Shown here one piece after another: positions 27,701 to 39,700 of a DNA stretch of 64,000 bases. A program made the position numbers and the translations under genes. Source of the stretch: Sinotaia quadrata (lineage: Eukaryota; Mollusca; Gastropoda; Architaenioglossa; Viviparidae). Each line of letters starts with the position of its first letter. The first letter of the stretch is position 1. The stretch is from contig CM054177.1 of assembly GCA_028829895.1 (NCBI GenBank), positions 31,893,064 to 31,957,063 on the forward strand, read 5' to 3'. The notes below the pieces were generated by a model, which saw nothing but the letters and a program-made list of their open reading frames with translations, made no database searches and was not told the origin of the DNA.

Positions 27701-30700
27701 ATAGGCATGGGTGTATCATATTTCATTATATTTATCCTATAGGTATGGGTGTATCATATTTCATCACAGTTATCCTTCTGTAGGCATGGTTGTATCATAT
27801 TTCATCACATTTATCCTCCTATAGGCATGTGTGTATCATATTTCATCACATTTATCCTCCTATAGACATGGGTGCATCATATTTCACAACAGTTATCCTA
27901 TAGGCACGTGGGTATCATATTTCATCACATTTCTCTTGTAGACAAGTGAGTACCATATATTATCAGTTACCAAAAGTTTTACAATTTTAATCAATTACTT
28001 TCAGGTGAATGGGCATTTGCAGATAGAAATTTTTTCCCTTGAGATGAACACTGTAGTTTTGAATATATCACTATAGCTTCATAGTTTAGAGGAGTTTCCA
28101 TGAACTATAATAAATCCTCAGATCTAGGCAGTTTTGCTTCATTCAAAACTTGCTAGGCAGTTTTGGGTGCTTACATCTTTTATTGCAGGTTACCAAATGG
28201 CTACCAGGTAATTATTTTTTTTTGTGTTGCTAATTCTAATATTTACTTACAAATGTGGCAGTTTTGGTCAGTGTAGAGGGCTGTGATAATTGTATTGCTC
28301 AATAACAACATTGTATAAATGCATGTTGTCCTAAAGGAAGAGTGATTTCCCTGATTTGCTATACATACTTATTTACAAACTTGTGCTATATCATAAATGT
28401 CAAAGCCATGATCTAATTATAAAAGAATAAAATAATTGGACTGATAAATAGTATTATATAAAATCATATTGTCACAGAAAGACAGAGTTTTAATGTGGGT
28501 TTCCTGGTTTGTTTTATTTATCCATTTGCGTACTTGTGCAGCATCATTCACTTCCAGAGGAATGGCAGGTGATGAAAGAATGTCTGACACTATAAGTAAG
28601 TGGGAAAGATTGTCCAGAAGTGGAGCAGTTCAGGAATTCCGGCTTTGTTTTAAGGTTGAACTACCCATTTTGACGTTATAAGCATTAAAAAATTAGATGT
28701 TTTGAAATTTTTGTAATAAATATATTCTTATTTAATTTAATTATAATGAAATTAAACTTGAACATTGAATGGATGTACCAATATATTTTATACAGTGGTA
28801 CCTTGCATAACGAACACAATTCGTTCCAGCAGTATGTTCGTTATGCGAAACACGATATCCCAATGATTTCTACAGGAAATCGTGCAATCCGTTCCACATT
28901 GCCGCGAAAAATCAAAGAAATTAGGGGGAAATGAAGACAGGGCAGTGTTCAGGGGGGAAAACACTAGTAAAGACACTCACCAAAGCAGGGTATGATGTTG
29001 ATGAGGTAAGATGTTAGGCGTTGAAGAGTTTAAATGGAGGTGGGATGAGGAGGACACGCACACTTACAACCTGGTCATTCCCTTAGCCACCTTGGCTTGA
29101 GCAATTTCATCTTTCTTTTTCAAGATAGTCCCAATGGTGGACGTGTTCACCTTAAACTTAATGGCTAAGTCTACCACTCTCGCTCCTTTGTTGTGCAGTT
29201 CAATGATTTCTTTCTTGGTTTCGATGATAAGAGCCATTCTGGCTTTTCCACTAACACCTTTCTTGGGACCCATTTTTCTTGGGGTTCACAGTTCACTGAA
29301 ACAAGAATGTTCACTCACGAAAAGTTGTCCTGCAACGACAAGAATAAGACCTTGAATTCTATAACCACCATCCAGTAAACACACAGATGGCAAAAACACA
29401 TCAAAGCAAGGGGAAAAGGACAATCAACTGGGGACAAACATGCCCTGCCTTCATCTGAGCCACGCGAGACACAACTGGCCGGATTCAGCCATTTTTTTCA
29501 TGCGAAATGCGATGTTTTCGTGGCGTATGTATGGTTCGTTATGTGAAACAAGTTCATTCTGTGAGCCATGTGGGCATTTGTTATGCGGATTGTTCGTTCT
29601 GCAGGGCATTCGTTATGGAAGGTACCACTGTATATTGTCATTACTGTAAAATAAGATACAACCTCAAGCAACCTAATTTTGAGTCATTTTACATTTTAGT
29701 TTTTTGAAAATTAAATTGTAGTTCTCATTCATGACAAAGTAATATAATATGCCTATTTTATAAAAATTATGACTTAGTCAATAAATACTGCTTATTGAAG
29801 AAAAAGCTGTGATTTTGATGCTAATACATTAAAGCTTGAATTTTGCTTTTTTTCAATATTAGATGTATTTGTGTGCAGTCTCTCGTAGCTTACCACTATT
29901 TTTCTTAAAATAAATCATAACTGTGCATTCTCTTGTAGCTAACTGCCATTTTTCTTAACATTAGTTCATTAGTTTTCATTTTTTATAGTCTCTTCTGGCT
30001 TACCGCCATTTTTCTTAATGTTAGTTGTAATTTTGTGCAGTCTCTTGTAACTTACAGCCATTTCTCTTAATATAATTTTGTGCAGTCTCTTGTAACTTAC
30101 AGCCATTTCCCTTAATGTAATTTTGTGCAGTCTCTTATAGTTTACAGCCATTTTTTTAAACTTTAGTTCATTATGTATGTATGTAGCTTACTGCCCTTTT
30201 TTTAATATTAGTTGTAATTTTTATGCAGTCTCTTGTAGCTAGGTAACTGCCATTTTTTAAAATATTAATTTTTGTAATTTTGTGCAGTCTTTTATAGCTT
30301 ACTGCCATTTTTCTTAATATTAGTTGTAATTTTGTGCAGTCTTAATTTTACAGCCATTTTTCAGTTTTTCATGGAGTTTTCAGTTTTTTCATGGAGTTTT
30401 CAGTTCATTTTTGGCTTTAAAAATTATTTGCAAATCACTTAAATGTGAAAGCATTGTTTAGATGTTTTCAGTTTGGTTTTTAAAAATTGAGAACATTTCT
30501 TTTTGTTATTTTTACCTGTGACATGGATTTAATTATGGAGGATTTTTAAATAGACACTTGTCTTATTTAAATTCAGGTAATTTTTAACTTTTATTTAAAA
30601 TTTTATTACAGAAACGTCTTTTTATTGAGCCTTACTTAAACTACAACGATCCAGTAGAATGTGATCTCGTCTTTCACCAGCTCGTTCAAGATGTATTTGA

Positions 30701-33700
30701 GCAGCGCATACCCATCTCACCTGAAGAAGCTGTAAGTTCAGTTCCTTGTCTTTTGTATCCTAGTATATCTCATCTTAATTCTAATATGCATTGTTATACA
30801 TAGAAAATCTTTTGTTTTTTAAACTTTTAAGTTTTTGTAAATGTAATTTTTTTAATATGTCTATCTGTTACCTATCTGTCTATATATGTTTGTATGTACA
30901 AGTCTGTACAAAATATCTATATATCTTTTTATATACAAGTCTGTACAAAATATCTATATATCTTTTTATATACAAGTCTGTACAAAATATCTATATATCT
31001 TTTTATATACAAATCTGTACAAAATATCTATATATCTTTTTATATACAAGTCTGTACAAAATATCTATATATCTTTTTATGTACAAAATATCTATCTTTT
31101 TATATACAAGTCTGTATAAAATATCTATCTTTTTATGTACAAGTCTGTACAAAATATTCACCTCTCATGCCTAGAGACTTATCGCTTCTTTTGATCTGAA
31201 AACTGGTGATGGCTGTGCTTTTCTACAGTACCAATTATATTATCTCCCTTAAATGTGAAGCCTGAGTATGAATAGTTCATGCATACAGAGATAACTTGAC
31301 TCTTTGATTTAAAAGCAAACAAACATGACAACTATACTGCAGATAAAGCATATAGAGATCATTTTCTGTGGATTCACAGTTTAACCTATGAAAAGAATTT
31401 GGATTCTTTGATTTAAAAGCAATCAAACATGGCAGCTATACTAAAATGTATACAGAAATCAATCAGCTTCTTGATTTAAAAGAGTGCATGTACACCTCAA
31501 GTGAAGTTAAATAAAAGTGCATAACACATAGCAATGATGCTTTCCTGTACACCTCAAGTGAAGTTAAATAAAAGTGCATAACACAGTGATGATTAATTGT
31601 ACACCTCAAGTGAAGTTAAATAAAAGTGCATAACACATAGCAATGAGGCTTTCCTGTACACCTCAAATGAAATCATATAAAAGTGCATAACACATAACAG
31701 TGTTGCTTCATGCACAACTAAGGTGAGGTAAAAAAGTTGTAAAACACATAACTGTGGTGCTATTTCTATTTAACTCAAACAATTTTATTGACTTTTCAAC
31801 AACAATAAAAAAATGAACTTATATAATCTTTTTGTCTGCCTACATACAAAGATGATTTCATTATTTTATTTGAGATTTCATGACTTAATTCATAATATTA
31901 TGTATTGCATTATGGTTATTTGAAATCTTAAAATTACATTAAAAGCTAATGATATAAAATTATGGCATTATAATTGTAACAATGATATTGTTACATAATC
32001 TTGAGCGATTTTGTTGTTTTTATTAAAGTCCACTTATTACTGTTGTGAATGTAACTATGCCTGTTTTTATAAAGTCCACTTATTACTGTTGTGAATGTAA
32101 CTATGCCTGTTTTTATTAAAGTCCACTTATTACTGTTGTGAATGTAACTATGCCTGTTTTTATTAAAGTCCACATTACTGTTGTGAAAGTAACTATGCCT
32201 GTTTTTATTAAAGTCCACTTATTACTGTTGTGAATGTAACTATGTATGTTTTTATTGGTTATTTCTATATTCTGAGAAAGATAGTGAAAGACAGGAAAGA
32301 AAAGGTCTTGAGACTCTTTGAATGAAGTGAATGACTGAAATGCTATATTTTATAATTTTCTTATTCCAGATTCAGCTGTGTGCCTTAAAAATCCAATCTG
32401 AGATAGAAGACACCAAGGCAACAGATATAAGCTACAAGTAAGGTTCACTTAATAGGATTTATATCATTTATAGAGACAAATGTGTGCATTATGGGTGTGG
32501 TTTGGAATCACCAAATCTTTTATAGTCAGTTACATACAGCATTCTTAAAATGCTACATCTAAGTTGTATTTTTGTTTTATAAAATTATCAAACAGGCTGA
32601 GATATTTTCACTGTCATCTAAAATATTTCTAAACAGATGTATTGACTCTCAGTCAAGAGAGCAACAAAGTTATATTATATTATATTATATTATATTATAT
32701 TATATTAAAATTTAGAAACATTCCGTAGTAAATGTGTATGAATTTTATAACAGTATTGAATATATTATTCAACTATGAAAGTTTTAACTGTTTTTCTTTT
32801 AAATTGCCATATTTATGAATTTTAAAAATTCCTGCAGTTCATCCATGCGCATCCTTCCACGTTTATTGCGGCCCCATGTGCATGTAGAGGACATCATGAG
32901 TGTACACAAAGGTTTGGTGGACTTGAGTCCACATCAGGCTGTCACATCTTTCATTGACATATTGCGGGGCTGGGCTCTCTTTGGGGCAACCATTTTTGAA
33001 ATTAGTGTAAGTAACAGTATTATTATTCTTTACTTTTGAACTATAGGTTTTTGTTTACATCAGTAAAAGATAGATTTGTAGAATTTTTGTTAAATTAATA
33101 AGAAAATCAGTATATTCTATTGCCTAAGAAAATCTACTATCTTTTCATATATTTGTATACAAATATTATGCATTCTTTGAGCAACCAATATTTCTTACTG
33201 AAATTGAGAATTTTTATATTAATGCTTTACAGTACATATCAAGTGAATATTCAACATGATTACCATCACTGATTGCATTTTGTTTTGGAACAGTATACAG
33301 CAGACTGCTATGTCACTTTAAACATGAGCCAATATATATATATATATATCAATCCTTAATGTATTGTTTTTAAAAGTGCATAATTTCAATTTAATTATTT
33401 TCCTCTTTGCCATTAGTGCATTTAATTATTTTACTACTTTGCAGTTAGTGCAGTCACATGATATATCACTATCATTATTTAGTGACCAATAATAATATCT
33501 ATCACTAACTCAGAAAGAGATAGAATAAAAAATCTCAATAAAATATTTTGCTATATGCAAGGTATGTGATTAAAAAATGTGGTTTTGCCTTCTTTTTCAA
33601 AAAAACATGTTTTTTAAAGCTCAGATAATTATTGTAATGACTTATAATATTGAAAGGATAATGAGAAAAAACAAGTGCAATAAATAAAATTTAACTCATG

Positions 33701-36700
33701 GTGTTTTCAGTTGTAGATATATATGTATGTATATCTTGAATAGTATGTGAACAGAACAGGTCTTAAGTGCAGAGGTGCCTTGATATATAAGTAGATCAGT
33801 GCCTTGACATATAAATAGACCAATGTCTTGATATAAACATAGTACAGTATCTTGATATATAAGTAGACCAGTGTCTTGATATATAAAAAGACAAGCTTCT
33901 TGATATATAAGTAGAACAATGCCTTGATATATAAGTAGACAAGTGTCTTGATATTTAAGTAGAACATTACCTTGATACACAAATAGAAAGGTGCCTTGAT
34001 ATAAGTAGAACATTACCTTGATACACAAGTAGAAAGGTGTTTTGATATAAGTAGAACATTACCTTGATACACAAATAGAAAGGTGCCTTGATATAAGTAG
34101 AGCAATACCTTGATATAGGAATAGAACAATGCCTTGATACCTGAATACAATAGTACCTTGATAGTAGAACAGTGCTTTTATATATGAATAGAAAAGTGCC
34201 TTGGTATATAAGTACTGAGGTGTCGTGATATATAAGTAAAACAGTGCCTTGGTATATAAGTACTGAGGTGTGGTGATATATAAGTACTGAGGTGTGGTGA
34301 TATATAAGTACTGAGGTGTGGTAATATATAAGTAAAACAGTGCCTTTTATATATGAATAGAAAAGTGCCTTGGTATATAAGTACTGAGGTGTCATGATAT
34401 ATAAGTAAAACAGTGCCTTGGTATATAAGTACTGAGGTGTGGTGATATATAAGTACTGAGGTGTGGTAATATATAAGTAAAACAGTGCCTTTTATATATG
34501 AATAGAAAAGTGCCTTGGTATATAAGTACTGAGGTGTCGTGATATATAAGTAAAACAGTGCCTTGGTATATAAGTACTGAGGTGTGATGATATATAAGTA
34601 CTGAGGTGTCGTGATATATAAGTAAAACAGTGCCTTTTATGTAAGTAGAAGTTCTCAGCACTTGCATCACTTCAGTACGTTTATGTCAGAATGGATAAAT
34701 ATACAATCATTTGACTTTTTTTTTTTAAAAAGAGTATATTAAAAAATAACTTACTAATAAAAGTCTGATGTTACATGTTTCTACTTCTTAAGGCAATGTG
34801 TAACAGAAAAATTAATTTTTATCCTGCAAGATTTTAAATATTTTAAAAATAACTTACTAATAAAAGTCTGATGTTACATGTTTCTACTTCTTAAGGCAAT
34901 GTGTAACAGAAAAATTAATTTTTATCCTGCAAGATTTTAAAAAGTTTATACTAATTAGTCATACTTGGTGCTTTGAATGTAGCATAACCACCAAGTTTAT
35001 ATTATAACCAGCCATTGCTATGGAAACCAAGGAAAACAGCCACCATTTTGGATTTCTTAGTAACAATCTCAAGAGCCACATATCTACAAAAGTTTTTCCT
35101 CTTATCAATTATACTTTTTTAATTATCTTTTTTTTTCTTTCAAAATGACCTAATTTTTAATGTTACCTATTTGTCATTTCCAACTTTCATGGCAAAGAGA
35201 ATAAAAACTAATTAATATATCTAAATTTCCTTCTGGCTCCCTGTACATAACAATACCTTGAATAAATTTGCTAAGTTTCATTCAGAAATGATGCTAGGTT
35301 TTAAAATATATCTTGTTCCTAATATGTGATACTGTGCTAAAAAGCACGAGGCCTACTTTAAATTTACAGCAAGAATAAAAATGCACTATATTTTAGCTTA
35401 TAGAAAATTAAATGCATTATATGTGTATAAATAAGTGACGAATAGAGGAAAGGGTGAAAATATTTGACACAGATTTAATCAAGACAGCTTGTGCTCTTTT
35501 GGCAGTGATTTAATCATGGTAGCTTGTGCTCTTTGATTTAGAGATTTTTTACAGTGGTTTCTCACATTGTTTGAATTTATGTAATTTGCACATGCTTGTT
35601 TATGTGTATTTAATGCTAAAGTACATTTGTATGTTGTGTTAATGCTTTTAGATTGTTTTAATTTGGAAAGAAATTCCCTTTATTAATCTGTATATGCTCT
35701 GTGATCTTTATATTACAGCAAACATACACATCTTCCTTGCCCAAGTACATGTTTCTGGGTGTTCATGAAAGAGGCATCTCATTACTGGAACATAGCACAT
35801 TTGTAAGTTTTCTCCCTTACATTTTTGCAGTCTCTTGATGTCTTCAATCTGTTGTTTTATGTGCAATGTGTTGTCTTTTGTGCAGCCTGTTGTCTTCTTT
35901 GTGCAATCTTTTTTCTTTTATGTAGTGTGTTGATTTCTATGCAGTCTTTTGTTGTCTCCTATGTTGTTGTCTTCTGTGAAAAATGTTGCTGGCTTCACTG
36001 TAGTCTGCAGTTGTTTTCTTCTGTGTAGTCCACAGTTGTCTTCTTCTATGAAGTATATTGTTGTCTTCTATGCAGTTCTATTTTTGGGCAATATAATGTT
36101 GTCTTCTGTGCAATCCATTGTTTCTACTGTGAAGTATGTTGTTGTCTTTACCTAAATGCTTTACCATAGTGCTGTTAATTCTGTGTTCAAGCATATTTTT
36201 CACATTTAACATCTCTGCTTTATGCTATCACACATATCTTTAATTTTGTATAATTTGTCATGCAGGACTGGGAAATCTTTGTGGATTTAGAGCTTGGGGA
36301 GGGTGTGAGTGAAAAGAATTTGGATACCATTGATTTCATTTTTATTTTACACAGGAGAAACAAAATTACAAGAATACTTTTTGCCATATCTCAATCTACT
36401 CTTGTCTGTAACAATGTTTCTAGTCATATCTCAATCTAGTTTTGTATGTAATCTTGTGATATCTTAATCCACTCTTGTCTGTAACAATGTTCTAGTCATA
36501 TCTCAATCTAGTATTGTATGTAATCTTGTGATATCTCATTCTACTCTTGTCTGTAACTATGTTTATTCATGTTCAAATCATATATTAATCAAAAGTTGCT
36601 GTAACTATGTTAATCCACATTTGAACCATATTTCAATCTAATGTCTGTTACCATGCTTATTTATATTTTTGTAACCAATCTTATACATTTTCTATTATCA

Positions 36701-39700
36701 TGCTGTAATTTTGTTTAATTTGTATCTCATTTGTATACGTATTACTTCATTGCTGGGTTTTTTACTCTTTCTTTTACTGAGATGTTTCTTATTTATGATA
36801 AACATGTATTTTAAATATAGTTATATTAATTAGTTGTTTACATGTTTGTCATAAATAAGAAACATCTGATGAGAACTCTATACACACTCCAAGCATGAAT
36901 GTTTCTTATTTATGATAAACATGTATTTTAAATATAGTTATATTAGTTGTTTACATGTTTGTCATAAATAAGAAACATCTGACTGAGAACTCTATACACA
37001 CTCCAAGCATGAATGTTTCTTATTTATGATAAACATGTATTTTAAATATAGTTATATTAGTTGTTTACATGTTTGTCATAAATAAGAAACATCTGATGAG
37101 AACTCTATACACACTCCAAGCATGAATGTTTCTTATTTATGATAAACATGTATTTTAAATATAGTTATATTAGTTGTTTACATGTTTGTCATAAATAAGA
37201 AACATCTGATGAGAACTCTATACACACTCCAAGCATGAATGTTTCTTATTTATGATAAACATGTATTTTAAATATAGTTATATTAGTTGTTTACATGTTT
37301 GTCATAAATAAGAAACATCTGATGAGAACTCTATACACACTCCAAGCATGAATGTTTCTTATTTATGATAAACATGTATTTTAAATATAGTTATATTAGT
37401 TGTTTACATGTTTGTCATAAATAAGAAACATCTGATGAGAACTCTATACACACTCCAAGCATGAATGTTTCTTATTTATGATAAACATGTATTTTAAATA
37501 TAGTTATATTAGTTGTTTACATGTTTGTCATAAATAAGAAACATCTGATGAGAACTCTATACACACTCCAAGCAAGACTCACTAAAATAATCTTACAAAC
37601 ACACTTCATGATGCAATTATTTCATCATTTTCAGTATTTCATATTGCATTAGTTCTAAATTTTTTGTATTTAGATTTACAGTTTGCAGTGGCATAGAGCT
37701 TAGCCTATTTCATTTAAACGGGTCAAAGCAGAAAAAAGATTATTTTCTCAAATCTACTTACTGTGCAAAAATAATTCAAGGTAATATTTAAAACAATAGA
37801 AATTGTAGAGCAGAAACTACCTGTTCATTAAAGAATTTAATTTTCTTAAAGTCAAAATTCCTAAGTTCAAAATGAATAAGAGAAATCAGAAATAAAACAC
37901 TTAATATTTTCTTAGAATTATTTTAAATATAGTTATATTAGTTCTTTGCCATAGCAATTGATTAATAATTTGTTCTAATATTTTTCCTATTATTTGATCA
38001 GCAGTATCATTCTATAATAGAAGTGTAATTTTTTCTTCTCATTCTTATGCATTTATTTTGTTGTTACAGGCAACATTATCTACATTTAGCTACTCAGAAA
38101 TTGTCAGTTGTAGTCCAGCTATCAAGAGCATTATGATTGTCATTGGAAGTATGGCTAAAGGCATGAAGTTCATGTTCAATACCAATGAGGTGAATAAAAT
38201 TTTATTTATTTATTTATTTATTTATTTTTATTTTTTTTGCAATTTCATTGCTGATGAATTGAATCAAAAGATTTTTGTTCTGTCATTTGTCATTTGTTCA
38301 ATACCAATGAGATGAAACAAAAACTTTATTTTAATGTCATTTGTATGTTTTTGCCAATGAGAAGAAACAAAAACTTTATTTTAATGTCATTTATATGTTT
38401 TTGCCAATGAGAAGAAAAAAAACTTTATTTTAATGTCATTTGTATGTTTTTGCCAATGAGAAGAAACAAAAACTTTATTTTAATGTCATTTGTATGTTCA
38501 GTACCAATAAGATGAAATTAAAACTTTATTTTAATGTCATTTGTATGTTCAGTATCAATGAGATAATGAAACTAAAACTTTATTTTAATGTCATTTGTAT
38601 GTTCAGTACCAAAGAGATGAAACTAAAACTTTATTTTGATGTCATTTGTATGTTCAGTACAAAAAAGATGAAACTGAAACTTTATTTAATATCATTTGCA
38701 TGTTCAAGGCCAATAAGGCGAATCAAAAGCTTTATTTAATGTCATGTTCAACACCAAAGAGGTGAAGCAAAACCTTTATTTATTTATTTAATATCAATTG
38801 CATGTTCAACACCAATAAGGCAAATCAGCATCATTTGCACATTCAATACCATTCAGATGAATACAGTTTTATTAGTGTCATGTGTATTTAAACCACTAAG
38901 GGAATTAATCTTTATTTAGTGTCATTTGTGTATTCAAACCACTGAAGGAATTAATGTTTATTTAGTGTCATTTGTGTATTCAAACCACTGAAGGAATTAA
39001 TCTTTATTTAGTGTCATTTGTGTATTCAAACCACTGAGGGAATTAATCTTTATTTAGTGTCATTTGCATGATCAGCACCAGTGAGATGAGTCAGACTTAA
39101 TATTTTGGCTTTCATTCTTATTCTTACTTGTCTGTGATAGTACACTTTGACTAAATTGACTCAATGCATACACTGCTGTTCATGCTTAGATTATATGTAA
39201 GAGACCACATGGTCTTTTATACAGTCATATATCGTATATACACACTACAGTAAATACTAAACATTGTCTATTTATGATAGTGCACTTAATCAACTCTCAA
39301 TACATTTGCTGCTGCTGATGGCCACATGGTACCATGTGCATATTGCAATAAACAGTGAAACACATTTTATTTTGCTTCTATAAATGTTTTATTAATAATA
39401 TATAAATATCTAACAAGCTTAAACGTATTATACTGAAATTAATATAACCTATTTTATATACTGCATTTGATTAAACAATTTGATTTCAGTAATGAATGTA
39501 TTATACTGAAATTAATATAATCTATTTTATGCATTTGGTTAAACAGTATACATAACTTGATTTCAGTAATCTTCTGAGCAAAATAAAACTATATTCTGAG
39601 TAACATGCATTGATGATAAGTACTATATTTTTCTTTTGACATAACACAGTGTATTAGGTATATAAACAGTATACAGAGTAACATGCATCAATGATAAATA

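Noticed and set aside
28185..28203. 19-base microexon between exons 12 and 13
   Set aside because: Splice signals are good but inclusion breaks the frame; exon 12 joins exon 13 directly in frame.
30791..31199. Three overlapping ORFs of 77-127 codons
   Set aside because: All come from the 37-bp repeat (IYISFYIQVCTKY-type periodic peptide); no domain or splice context.
33696..34670. Minus-strand ORFs of 91-142 codons
   Set aside because: Translation of the 24-bp array; periodic YQGTVLLIY-type peptide with no independent evidence.
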